NCBI GenBank assembly: GCA_003427395.1
Contig: BFEA01000228.1
Location: 681,020 to 731,046 of the forward strand
DNA: 50,027 bases
Reading direction: 5' to 3'
Origin: Chara braunii
Lineage: Eukaryota > Streptophyta > Charophyceae > Charales > Characeae
A program made the position numbers and the translations under genes. Positions 31,352-41,439 of this stretch are shown here, in pieces (the first letter of the stretch is position 1; every line of letters begins with the position of its first letter). The notes below the pieces were generated by a model, which saw only the letters and a program-made list of their open reading frames with translations, was not told the DNA's origin and searched no databases.

Positions 31352-31512
31352 GTCACAAAAATGAGTTATAATTGCACTATAGGCCAAGATACAGTTTCAA
31401 ATGACAGTGCGGGCAATGTATATAACCTAGCTTTCTGGCCAGGTAGGGTGCCCGAAGTGCAATTGCAAACTGTATCTTGCCCCATGGTGCAATTATAAGT
31501 CGTTTTTGTGAC
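31352..31512. mobile_element. MITE-like palindromic element
   Basis: Two 46-base arms, 31352-31397 and 31467-31512, are inverted complements with about six mismatches (GTCACAAAAA, TTATAATTGCAC, CAAGATACAGTTT). A weaker match continues outward (GGGGAAAC against GGGGTAAC), so the element may reach about 31330-31535. The centre is 69 bases. No coding capacity. A target duplication is not clear. It could also be a foldback hairpin source. Confidence 0.6.
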
Positions 31513-31539
31513 TCTACTGAGGTTACCCCTTCTCTAAAA

Positions 31540-32013
31540 GGAGTCCTCTTTGCTCTCAGTCAGAACCAGGACACCGTCGCCTAGTCCTACTTATAGTTAT
31601 AAGACCACAGTCTTCTTGTCATTCAACCATTTAACAGTACTCAATTTTCCTTTCGGAGAGACAATGGTCATCTGATTGCGTAAAGCTCATACACTGAGGA
31701 ACCAGGTCTGACCCTTACCCTGGCGCCCCTATGCTTTAAGAAGAAGTTAACCTCTACAGTTTGTTGCAGCAATTCGCTATGGACATAAGCCAGAGCTAAG
31801 TAAGAAACAAGCAGATACCAATAGGAGACAACTCTTCGACTTCGATCTTTCATTAACCATGATGGAAACTGAAAAGCACCACCGGATGGGAGACAGCCCC
31901 TCATATTTGGTTGTACTGCCCATACTCGGTACAGGTCTGGGAATGGTGGAAGGAACGATGGAAGGAGTTCGTTAGGGACAGCTTCCGATAGACTCAGGAG
32001 TGGTCCCTGTATG
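31540..32013. other. Unassigned segment
   Basis: No gene recognised; a minus-strand frame (31668-32087) runs into the poly(T) tract and shows no motif. Confidence 0.35.
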
Positions 32014-32290
32014 TTTTTTTTTTTTTTTTTAAACAAACACCCCACTGCAGTGCTAGTGCTGCTGGTAAGAGCAGGCAACACTTGCACCCGGGGGAAGGCT
32101 CCGTCTATTGGTGGGGAGTGTCACCTACTAGAAAACGGGTCCAGCGTCCCTTACACAGAGAGAATCAATAGCAAGAAATGTGATTCAGAGGGACGCCTGC
32201 CAGCATTGATTGCTGTGTCTCCAGAGGATTGACTGTGCAGGCTGGTGGAAAAGGGATAAACCTTTTCACCCTGTGTTGGGCGCTGGAATC
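32014..32290 (-). repeat. SINE-like repeat sharing the family B tail, copy 2
   Basis: Same composite as 30051-30310: T run (32014-32030), CACTGCAGTGCTAGTGCTGC, CCGTCTATTGGTGGGGAGTG, AAAACGGGTCCAGCGTCCC, then CCTGCCAGCATTGATT and CAGAGGATTGACTGTGCAGG. It ends near TTTCACCCTGTGTTGGGCG. Minus-strand sense. Confidence 0.65.
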
Positions 32291-32696
32291 CTAGGACATG
32301 AAGATGACGTCCACCATAGCCCGTAAGTACCTCGTCACTCTCCTACTACACCCCCTTCTTCCTCCTCCTCAAGCTGGGCTGCTTGCCATGGCCAGGCCGA
32401 GCACCCAGCTTTCCTTCTTCCTCCCCACCAGCACTCTGAGAACCAGTGGCCACTCACGCAGCATGACGCCCAAACTTGCATACCGCAAATAAGGAGGAGC
32501 TACTCACTCCTAGAGATATAGCGACCAACCAGCCTCACGACTGGTGACTTTCAGGTCGTGCGTGCTCCAAGCAACCGACACCTCCTTCCTTTCGAAGGAA
32601 AACATCACTGCAGGTTTTGATATCGGCCGCACAGGCCCTAGACTCAGGCTACTTGGACTGGTACTTGCCTACCTAGACCTACTGGTTGCTCGACCT

Positions 32697-34445
32697 CCAA
32701 AAATCCCAACTTTTGTCTTCTTCTGCTAGACCTACCACTACTTGAGTGTTACCGGCCTAGCCTACTCGCAACTTGAGTGGTTGTAAGCTATGCGGGCCTA
32801 CGTGCCCCACTACTTGAGTGTTTTTCCCGCTGCAATCCCTCAAAGTCACGTCCATCCAGGCCCAAGGGCCTCACAAACACACAAGTACCCTGGTTGGTCA
32901 CACACACACACTCAAACACTCGAGCAACCCGACAAACACACGGAAACCACCAAACATGTGCACACATAGACAAAAATCTCAGCAAAAGCGAAAATCTTAG
33001 CAAACACACAATCCAACGGGAAAAGTCAGCACACTTCTCAGTCTAATATTTTGCAGGTCATTACATTACTCCCCTCTCCTCGGAGCCGGTTTTCAAAAAG
33101 AAAATGTGAAAACACTCCGAGGACAAATCCTCGGGCTCCAAGGATTTCCCATGCAAATCGTCCTCGACCCTAAGGCACCTCGCGAGGTCCTTTGGAGCCA
33201 AAGGATCCGCGATTCACGGGGTGTTGGCATCAAGCATAGAAGGAAAATTGAAGGCCGAAGGTGGTCCAGTCGTGGTCCAGGGGCCGGGCGATGGACATTG
33301 TCAGCCTTCAACGTCATGGACATCCTCCAACGGCCCCGTATGTTCACCGTTGGTTTTGGATGGCGGCGGGCCACATCGTCATTTTCAGTCACCTCGTTTG
33401 GGGTCCGTGGCGTTTTGGTGGGGTCTCCAACAGTCGTTAATTTCAAATTTGTGGCCGTGGCGGCGATGTGGACAACAGTGCATACTCTTGGAGTGTTTCA
33501 GGTTGTCGTGCGTCATCACTGTGTGCACATTCCATAAGATATGTGCCCACGCTATCCTCTCTCCTGTGTCGTTCATGGCTGACCTGCCAAAAATCCCAAC
33601 TTTTGTCTTTTGTTGCTCGGCCTACCATTACTTGAGTGTTACCGGCCTAGCCTACCCGCAACTTGAGTAGTTCTAAGCTACACTGGCCTACGCGCCCCAC
33701 TACTTGAGTGTTTTTCCCCCTGCAATCCCTCGAAGTCATGGCCACAGGTAAGTATCAGGCCCAAGGGCCTCACAAACACACAAGTACCCCGGCTGGTCAC
33801 ACACACACACACTCAAACACTCAAGCAACCCGACAAACACACGGAAACCACCAAACATGCTCACACACAGACATAAATCTCAGCAAAAGCGGAAATCTTA
33901 GCAGACACACAATCCAGCAGGAAAACTCAAAAGTCAGCACACTTCTCAGTCTAATATTTTGCAGGTCATTACATTACTCCCCTCTCCTCAAAGTCGGTTT
34001 TCGAAAAGAAAATGTGAAAATACTTCGAGGACAAATCCTCGGACTCTAGGAAAATCGTCCTCGACCCCAAGGCGCCTTGTGAGGTCCTTTGGAGCCCGAG
34101 GATCCGCGATTCATGGGGTGTTGGCGTCAAGCGTAGAAGGAAAATGGGAGGCCGAAGGTGGTCCAGTTGTGGTCCAGGGGCCGGGCAACGGACATTGTTG
34201 GCCTTCAACGTCATGGACGTCCTCCAACGGCCTCATACGTTCACCGTTGGTTTTGGATGGCGGCGGGGCGCATCGTCATTTTCAACCGCCTCGTTTGGGG
34301 TCCGTGGTGTTTCGGTGGGGTCTCCAACAGTCGTTAATTTCGAATTTGCGGCTGTGGTGGTAGGCGTCATGTGGACAACAGTGCGTACTCTTGGAGTGTT
34401 TCAGACTGTCGTGCGTCGTCACTGTGTGCACATTCCATAAAATAC
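32697..34445 (-). repeat. 890-bp tandem duplication of LTR-type sequence
   Basis: Unit 1 (32697-33586) and unit 2 (33587-34445) align throughout at a period of 890 bp. Each holds a CA-rich microsatellite, then GCAGGTCATTACATTACTCC, then a more complex stretch. Read on the minus strand, a purine tract (GAGAGGGGAGTAA) is followed by TGTAATGACCTGC at 33065 and 33973, which is how a polypurine tract meets a 3' LTR. So each unit looks like LTR plus the 3' part of an internal region, in LTR-int-LTR-int order. A minus-strand frame starting MNDTGERIAWAHILWNVHTV (33385-33576) and its counterpart in unit 2 suggest internal coding remnants. A fragment of the unit also occurs at 38325-38365. Confidence 0.7.
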
Positions 34446-34447
34446 GT

Positions 34448-34485
34448 TGTCGGGACAAATACCCTGACAAAGGTATTTGTCAGGG
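34448..34485 (+). repeat. LTR-terminus-like hairpin (plus strand)
   Basis: Starts TGTCGGGAC; GACAAATACC (34454-34463) pairs perfectly with GGTATTTGTC (34472-34481) across an 8-base loop. An alternative 10-bp stem, CCCTGACAAA/TTTGTCAGGG, overlaps it. It corresponds to the minus-strand hairpin ending at 6346, with changed but compensating stem bases. Confidence 0.55.
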
Positions 34486-35060
34486 ATTTTTAAACATCAG
34501 ACGTTGTCCGACTCTTTCTTTGAATTAAAGGACTTAATGAGACCGATGTTTGCCAAAAGTTTATTCAAACCTGACCTATGACTGAGAGACTAAAAGTTTT
34601 CGAACTTTAGTCCGAACGCGTGTGGCGTCCGGGAGTAACGAATGTGAATGGCAATGCTTCGCTTTTGTCGAAGCCGCAAGAACGTTTGGACATGGGAACA
34701 CTAAAGTTAGAGCTATTCTACCTAAAATAATGTCGCGCGGCTTAGCAGCTGCGCGATTCAGGGCCTAAGTAGACTAAAAAGAGGGATGCGCCGGGTATAG
34801 GGCCACGGCGTAGGGGGAATAGGAAGAAGGGTTTTTATTTCCTGAGTCGCGGGGGTTGACATCGAGCCAGGGGGTTGATAGGCCGATGGCGAGGTCACGC
34901 GGCCAACCGACGGGGAAGGTCCTGCCAGCAAAGCCTATTAGGCTTCAGGCAAGCAGGATCTGGAGAGCCTAAGGCAGGCAAGGTCTGTAAGGCCACTGGC
35001 AGGGGGGATAGCAATTAGGAAAGCTCTTCTTAAAGAAAAGTTGCTTCTATCATTGTCGTG
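34486..35060. other. Unassigned segment, possible LTR body
   Basis: No gene recognised. If the TGTCGG start at 34448 is an LTR end, this stretch would be its body. Direct words AAGCCTATTAGGCTTCAGGC and AGGTCTGTAAGGCC suggest small internal repeats. Confidence 0.3.
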
Positions 35061-35155
35061 ATAGGAGCTAGCCCAGTAGGTTATGATGCCAGATTTTTAC
35101 CCAGCAGATACCAGGATCAAGCCCGGCCGCACACATCCTACTGGGCCAGCTCCTT
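35061..35155 (+). repeat. tRNA-like sequence with perfect A box, in an inverted repeat
   Basis: TAGCCCAGTAGG (35069-35080) matches the RNA polymerase III A-box consensus TRGCNNAGYNGG at every position, and GGATCAAGCCC (35114-35124) is B-box-like. The pair is enclosed by a 17-bp inverted repeat (GGAGCTAGCCCAGTAGG at 35065-35081 and CCTACTGGGCCAGCTCC at 35136-35152, one mismatch). I could not fold a good anticodon arm, so this is more like a tRNA-derived SINE head than a gene. Confidence 0.4.
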
Positions 35156-35457
35156 TTGGAGCAGCCCAAGCAGTTGGGTGTGGCCGATCTCGGCCGCGCG
35201 ATCATCAAGATCGCGTGACTGAGATCTGCTGCTCGCAGAGCTGCATAGGCCCTGTGCAAGGATGACACGTATAAATCGAGAAATAGCCCAAACTGAATTC
35301 CGAGTCCATCAGGACCCGAACTTGGGTCTGTACTTCAGTGGATCGTGGGTATACCACGATGTGAAGTGACCGCTGGCAGTAAGGCTGTGTAAAGTCTTGA
35401 CGGTGCAGCACGCGACACCCATTGTTGTAGGGATATGCCACGAAGAATTTACCTTGA

Positions 35458-35550
35458 CGGACTGCCGCCGCAACATCTAGACCTTCCTAAGGGAAGGTGT
35501 TGTTGGACTGCTACTGCGGCGTCAGGACCTTCCTAAAGGAAGATGCTGCC
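35458..35550 (+). repeat. Direct repeat, 46-bp period, two units
   Basis: GGACTGC, then GACCTTCCTAAGGGAAGGTG in unit 1 and GACCTTCCTAAAGGAAGATG in unit 2. Each has a small CCTTCC/GGAAGG hairpin. Non-coding. Confidence 0.6.
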
Positions 35551-36500
35551 GAATTTACCATGCGACGCCAATAATTTTTTTAATATGAGTACGAGGAGGT
35601 GTTGTTCGACCAGCAACACGGGTACGGTAGTGTATCCGGTGGGGTTACGTTGCTGAAATTTTGACTTGGCAACATTTTTTATTTTTTTGGGAGGGAAGTG
35701 TTACCCGTTCGACGGCATGGCAACGACAACGTATTCAGCAGGGCAGTTATGCTGTCGAATTTACGGCGCGGCGAGCAGCAATTCCACTTTTAATTTTTGT
35801 GGTGCGCAGCGGTTATGGTGAATTTCAATGTGACCTGGAGGTTAAGTTGACATTGTTGCACATTTTGGGACCATGCGGCAATGGTGTGTGGATCGGCGGC
35901 ATGAAGAGAGCGTGGAGTGAGTGAACCCGGTGGCTATTGGAGCTCGCGGTACATGGGGTCTTAAGCCAGGGTCACCTTTATTTTTTTTGTGGCGCGAAGT
36001 GCGAGCGGTTTTGAGTTTTGAACCATCTGGTATTGTGGGCGATGGTATGAGACTGCATTGGGACCATCTGGGACCATTTTAGGACTAGGTGGGACTTGGT
36101 TTGAGATCGGAACGGACATGTTGGTGTGACTATTTTGAGCGGACGTGGTGATTGGAGGCGGCGTGGACTTTAGGTTGGTTGGGAAGTATCCTCGGAAGGC
36201 GTGGTGAAGTTGGTATGGCGTTGAGACAGTTTGGGACATTGGGATCACGTAAAAACTTTTTTGTGGGAACACCCTCCTAGAGGGCTATCTCGCTTGAGTT
36301 TTTTTAGTGGCCCAACTTCTGTTCATTTGGACACTTGGTGGAGGGCGCGGAGCATGGCTCAGGAGAAAAGTCACAACCTGTGGAGTTGTGAGCCGTATAT
36401 TTTCATGTGAGCCACATATTTTCATATTCAACGGCAATTATTTTCTTTTGATGGGATATTACTCGGTTGTTTTGAGTGAGCCGATCCAAATTTCACTCCA
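35551..36500. other. Unassigned region
   Basis: No gene recognised. The plus strand is T- and G-rich; the minus-strand frame 35961-36272 has no motif. Confidence 0.35.
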
Positions 36501-36764
36501 GGTCAGTTGATTGACTCAGACGTCTTTTCACACTTGTGTGAACCCACACTTTGCTTGACCTTGTTCATTTTGAATGTTCGAAAGAAAAGGTAAAGGAAAG
36601 TCCTGTGAGTCATGCATGTGAATGGAAAGGTGGGTCAGTTGATTCACTCAGATTCCTTTCATAGTGTGAACCCACACTTTTGCTTGACCTTGTTCGTTTT
36701 GAATGTTCGAAAGAAAAGGTAAAGGAAAAGGTCGTGCGAGTCATGCATGTGAATGAAAAAGTCT
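36501..36764 (+). repeat. Tandem repeat, about 132-bp period, two units
   Basis: GGTCAGTTGATT starts at 36501 and 36633; both units contain GTGTGAACCCACACTTT, TGCTTGACCTTGTTC, TTTTGAATGTTCGAAAGAAA and GAGTCATGCATGTGAATG. GTGTGAACCCACAC is itself nearly palindromic. Non-coding. Confidence 0.85.
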
Positions 36765-37136
36765 GACTTATGTATGGGGTTGCATCGGTTTTCTTCTAAC
36801 TTGGTTGTTTTGTTTTGAGTGCAGGTAGGTAGAAGAATGCTTGAAAAAGAGATTGATTTTGCTTATTGGAGAAAGGAAAAATAATTTTTTTCTTTTTACT
36901 TCTTACCTGACTGCAAGTCAAAAGGGATTCATTGTTTTGAAAAACGTTAATTTTGCGTGCACCTTAAAACGAATTTGATTGCAATAAAGCAGATAAGGTC
37001 AAAAGAACTTAGTCTTTTTTCTAGGATCGACCCTTTCTATCATGAATGACCTTATCTACCTATACTTGTCCAAATGATTATCATTCTCTATCTCCTTTTG
37101 ATTCTTTTTATCCAAGTTACCCTGAACTAAGACGAA

Positions 37137-37382
37137 ATGAGAATGATTGAAAGTTACTCGCAATGGACACATTCTTTTTCTCTAGGGAGCATCTGGGGCG
37201 GGGGTTCGTTGCTTCAGGAGCCGACCCTGTTATCGACCCAGAATGGACCGTTCTACGGGGGGCTACTATGCCGATTCGGTGGAGACGACCCAACTTCTGA
37301 GATCCAAGTCTTGTGCTTGGGCGAGGAGGAAGAGTACCTCATACCACTTCCTAGAGGGTGGGACATGCAACGCTTCAAGTAA
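37137..37382 (+). CDS. Small unrecognised ORF
   Basis: An 81-codon frame from ATG to TAA, with an in-frame stop just before the ATG. The product is protein-like, with a Gly-rich aromatic centre (NGPFYGGLLCRFGGDD) and an acidic tail (VLCLGEEEEYLIPLPRGW). No family recognised. Upstream DNA is AT- and T-rich like an intron or leader. It could be an exon, a transposon leader ORF or chance. Confidence 0.25.
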   Translation: MRMIESYSQWTHSFSLGSIWGGGSLLQEPTLLSTQNGPFYGGLLCRFGGDDPTSEIQVLCLGEEEEYLIPLPRGWDMQRFK

Positions 37383-37953
37383 TGCACCTGATTAAGAATC
37401 ATCCACAAAGAAGTTTGTCATCTAAAAAAATTCAGAAAGTGTGGAGACGGGTGTATGTGTGTTTAATCTTAAGTCGACGGTAGGTGGAATGAATACTTTG
37501 GCAACGCGTCTCATCAAGTCAAAACTAAGACAGTCGATTATCTTGTCGGCTGCATCAAGGTTATTTTCGATAGTCAACTCCTTGTTGGCGGTTGTTTGAT
37601 TGTTTTGTAGTGTTCGACCTGAGGCAGTCGGATTGTTTTTTTTTTTATCTTGTGTTATTGGATGTATAAGATGATGATTTGAATTATCTCGGTTATCATT
37701 GCAGAATGGATGTGCGTTCTATCGACTACGACCGAATCCTTTTGATGTAATTACGTATGGTTGATATAATTTTCTTCGGACTATGTATCTGAGGGACTAG
37801 GATTGAGTGTTGAGTTTCACGTTTGGTTGAGACCGTCATAATCGACCGATGTCCGCTTCGTACTTAGGAGATCAACGCTATAAGGAATGGACGATGCTCG
37901 GGTCCGTTTGGTGTTAACCAAGTGTATCTATACTACAGCTAATGAGCAAACAC
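37383..37953. other. Unassigned AT-rich region
   Basis: Nothing recognised; T run near 37637-37647. Confidence 0.35.
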
Positions 37954-38320
37954 CCTCGGCTGATCTACCTCTGCGATTGCATGTAAAAACTTTCGCACGT
38001 GGGTTAGTAGCTCGGTAGGGATACGTCCCTAAGGGTGGTGACAGCCCCTTAGGGAAGGAAAGTTTATGCCCCCCAAGAACTTATTATGTCGTAGGGGACC
38101 ACATGATGTACAGCTGGCGCACCCGGCTAGAGCGCGACGCAACCGCGACCGTCTCGGCGAAGGAGCGACGGAACCGCGACCATCTCGGCGATTCGCAGGG
38201 TTATTATGCGTCGTTCCCAAGTTATATCTTTGTTTTGTTTTTGCTTTAAACTCCTGCGTGATATGGCCGGGAGGGCTCCCGCGCTTTGCAAAAAAAGGCG
38301 GGAGTCGATGCGCTCGACAA
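37954..38320 (+). repeat. Repeat family E, copy 2, with conserved-loop hairpin
   Basis: Second copy of the family at 17829-18135. Here CCCTAAGGG (38027-38035) pairs perfectly with CCCTTAGGG (38046-38054) around TGGTGACAGC, while copy 1 has other stem bases. A-box-like TAGCTCGGTAGG at 38009-38020. It runs directly into a fragment of the 32.7-34.4 kb duplication at 38325-38365. Confidence 0.6.
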
Positions 38321-39730
38321 CGTGCTCATGCTATCCTCTCTCTTGTGTCGTTCATGGTTGACCTGCATTACAGGTTGTCGTTGCTGCTGCTCATCGCCAT
38401 GCTTCTTTTCTAGTGGTTGTCATGTTCCCCTTGTGTTTCCAGGGGTGACTTCCTAGAAAGAACTAAACGAGGCAGTCATCGAAGAAGGCGACCAGAATGG
38501 ACAACTAGTTGACGAACACCACACCGCTTGCAGGGGGGGGTGTCATCACGTCACCGAAGTGTTCCTGTGGAAGCACGCAGACGATCGTCACATCATCGCA
38601 CGCCCACAGATCTTCGCATGTCTCACCCATTCTTCGTTTCATCCACCATCTTGACGTCGCTCGAAGGAGCACACCGGAGCCTAGCGCAACGCACAGTTGA
38701 ACAACAGCGTCCGAAGTTGCTACATAGTCGGGGGCATTGACCACTCTCTATATCAGCATCCTTTGCCTGCGCCTCGATAGCTTTGCCTTCATGCGGTTGG
38801 ACGCTCTGTCTACCTGACAACGGCCAGCCCCGCTGCCACCACCGCCGTTTTCGCGATGGACGTCAACACTGCACGCTCATCTCCCCCCCCACCCTCCATT
38901 GCCCACAAACTTCAAAAAGACGTGGTCACCCGCAAGTCTACCTCCTTCCCCATGTACGAGCGTCCTCAACATCCATGTCCACACGGTACGTCGGCTGCAC
39001 TTTACGCGCCCTCAGGGCAACCGGAACGGATGATGGCACACAATGGAGGTATTCGCCCACCGAAGCTCACACTCCAAGCTGCCATGTGTTGTCACTTAAG
39101 GAGCCGACCTGACAACAGACCTCTTCGTCAGACACACCTTCCACCCCACATTTCATGGCGTGGTCGTCACTCAACGTGTGGGAATGCCTGTACGCCCCCT
39201 AGTCGTCGTCCCTCGCCGCGTTGGGAATGCCTATGTGCCTAGTCGTTGCGCACTGCGAGGAAAACAACATATCCATTGCCTAGTCGTCGTGCTGGGAATG
39301 CCTGTGTGCCCCCTAGCCGTCGTCTCTCGCCGGAACTTGAATTTCGAATTTTGGACGGGGACATTCCCGCATTTTTTTTTTGTGCCCCCCCACGTATTCA
39401 CGCCCGTCGCCTATGGACCAACATGCCTCTTGAGCGGACATCCCAAACCGCACCACGGATACACCTCCCACGGTTGCGTATAATTGTATAAAATTGGTCG
39501 CGGGAAGTCCCCAAGGATTTTTCCTAGGAGCCATTCCCCGAGGATAGGTGGAGCGACACTGCCAAAATTCCAAAATTTCTCCAAGGATTCATCCTCGGAG
39601 CTGCCATAAGGAGTGTCTAACAACGCCCTAACTCATTCCGAGTCCATGCAAAATGCATTATATGCGTAGAATCAAAAGAGTGTGGTATGTTCATATGGAG
39701 TGAGTGTTGCAGAGATTGCGGCCTTCTGGC
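38321..39730. other. Unassigned GC-rich region with small repeats
   Basis: No gene recognised. It holds the CTATCCTCTCTCTTGTGTCG fragment shared with 33550, a degenerate repeat GGGAATGCCT with CCCCCTAGTCGTCGT at 39180, 39223 and 39293, and near 39490-39600 words such as CTCCAAGGATTCATCCTCGG that resemble the CCGAGGACAAATCCTCGG stretch of the LTR-type duplication. The last part may be the 3' LTR zone of the chromovirus relic to the right. Confidence 0.35.
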
Positions 39731-39736
39731 CAACAA

Positions 39737-40237
39737 CTATCTAACATTCGTAAGCATTGACAACACGAGGTGCATTCTGTAACAAATATTTCCTAGCGAT
39801 CCAGTATAACTCATCCAACGAGTGATAAAGGAAGTAAACTTGATATTGTATGTTCCTCCCTTTCCCAGCGTGTGAAAAAAAAAAATTTGTCCATTTTGTG
39901 ACCACCATTGATAGCACGTGGGATCATAGGTTCTCGATAGGTAAAGGATTCGACAATAATGTGGGGAAACAATTTCGATGCGTGAAAGACCGGATACGTG
40001 CACAGATGAGGTGACACGTCAATCACATACGATGGACATAACTAATCATCCCCTACCACCTTTAGAACCTGTCAGTGGAAGAAATTGATGCGACACTCCC
40101 TCTTCTTCTGAAAATTCAGACACATAACTTCCAACTTCGAATGGCGCAGGTTTGCGTTGATTGCTAGCAAACCTGATCATGGCAAGTTGGCGCGTGTTCA
40201 TCATTGCAACAACTTTGAGCAAGTCTGTTGCGTGCAT
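39737..40237 (-). pseudogene. Integrase C-terminus and chromodomain-like tail
   Basis: The minus strand encodes NQRKPAPFEVGSYV (the usual link after the integrase core), VFHASKLFPH, then in overlapping frames HTLGKGGTYNIKFTSFI, and in another frame a continuation WDELYWIARKYLLQNAP. This is the pattern of a chromovirus C-terminal chromodomain (hydrophobic strand, Lys/aromatic strand, C-terminal helix). Chromodomains bind methylated histone H3 and steer integration. Several frameshifts are present; aromatic cage residues cannot be checked with confidence. Confidence 0.6.
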
Positions 40238-41439
40238 ACTTGTCGTTGTAGCGAGGCATGCATTAAACCAAGTGACCGATCAGGGGACAAGAAGGATAGA
40301 GGATTGTGAATCTGCCAACCGTAATGCAACCAGTTCGGTGTCATTCTGGTGGTAGAGTGGATGGAGTTGGTGTACAACCCCTTCACGGTTTCCAACTCGA
40401 ACGATTAGAGTATGAAGAAGTTGAGTAACAGTTTGGCTAATTTCCTCCGCCAAACCTTTAGCTTCAGGATGCCGACTAGATGTCATCCTTTGTTTGATGT
40501 CGTAGATTTGAGAGTTGAAGTCCTTCCATCTGCACCAGTGTCATAGCCCCATTCATGAACGGTTCATGAACGGGTTGTCTGTGACCGAACCCCAATCACT
40601 AGTCACAAAAATCATGACCGGTAGGCGGTCACGGCAGTCACGGCAGTCACGGGGAGCGGAGAGGGTTTTTTTGGGGGGCGGCTAGGGAGGGAGTTTTTTT
40701 TGTGGGAGGGTGGGGGTCATCGGAGGTACCCCCCCCAATAATGTTTTCATTATTTTTTCATGAATAATATATTTTTTTAATTTATATCAGGGAACCAACC
40801 AGCATGACCATTTTTGTTCGTTGTTTTATAGGTCATTTCAATTTTCTTTTGTCATTACGTTGTGGGGCTTGTGGCGATGGTGGCGAGGTGAGCCATTGAA
40901 GGGGGGGAGGGGGGGGAGGGGGAAAGCATTGTCATGGTTTGGCCGGTCGCTATGCCCAACTCATCATCGTTCACTGATCAGGCCCGGTCAAGTTCATAGG
41001 GTAAACACTGATATGCGCTAATGAACCTGGTGTCCCGATTAATCACAAGAGTTTTCGGGGGGCCATAATGTAGAATGCACTTCTGATGGAATTCATTCAT
41101 GACAAGATTATTTGGTGCATGAGGTGGTAAGGAATCAGATTCAGAAAAAAATTAAAAAATCGATCACTAACCACCATGACTTGCGAATGTTCTCCTTCAC
41201 TTACCTTTCCTATGTACATGGAGTGTATAGAGACTGACTCACCGGAGTGCTCACTCCGACCATGTGGCAAATCCTAAGAGTGGGTCGGAGAAGCTCATGG
41301 TTGGGTACACACAAGCGGTCATACTTCCCATAGCGTCGGAACAGCAAGCCCTCGCACTCGTGAAAATCGGGTTAACTACTAGGATCAGTCTTAATTTTCT
41401 CAAGGATGGGACAAAGTTTCAGATCTTTGGCAACTGGGA
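40238..41439 (-). pseudogene. Chromovirus integrase, interrupted
   Basis: From right to left on the minus strand: PDFHECEGLLFRRYGKYDRL and CVPNHELLRPTL (N-terminal region), then a jump that removes the HHCC zinc finger, then GEHSQVMVV, EFHQKCILHYGPPKTLV and NRDTRFISAY (second catalytic Asp). An insertion occupies 40536-41010. The core resumes with KDFNSQIYDIKQRMTSSRHP and AKGLAEEISQTVTQLL (catalytic Glu), then NSIHSTTRMTP. The expected first Asp (usual MDFI) reads MYI here, so the D,D-35-E triad is incomplete. Confidence 0.8.
40536..41010. mobile_element. hAT-like non-autonomous insertion in integrase
   Basis: 475 bp. Ends are CAGTGTCATAG at the left and the complement of CAGTGTTTACCC at the right; the inverted ends continue with ATGAACGG/ATGAACTTGACC. 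Flanking 8-mers are ATCTGCAC and ATATGCGC (six of eight equal), which fits an aged 8-bp hAT target duplication. Inside are CACGGCAGT triplications (40632-40650), a G-rich block with possible quadruplexes (40661-40730, 40901-40922) and no coding frame. Removing it brings NRDTRFISAY and KDFNSQ back together except for one base. Confidence 0.6.

Noticed and set aside
35290-35420. tRNA on the minus strand suggested by a GACCC-AAGTTCG-GGTC arm
   Set aside because: No D arm, anticodon arm or acceptor stem could be fitted around it.
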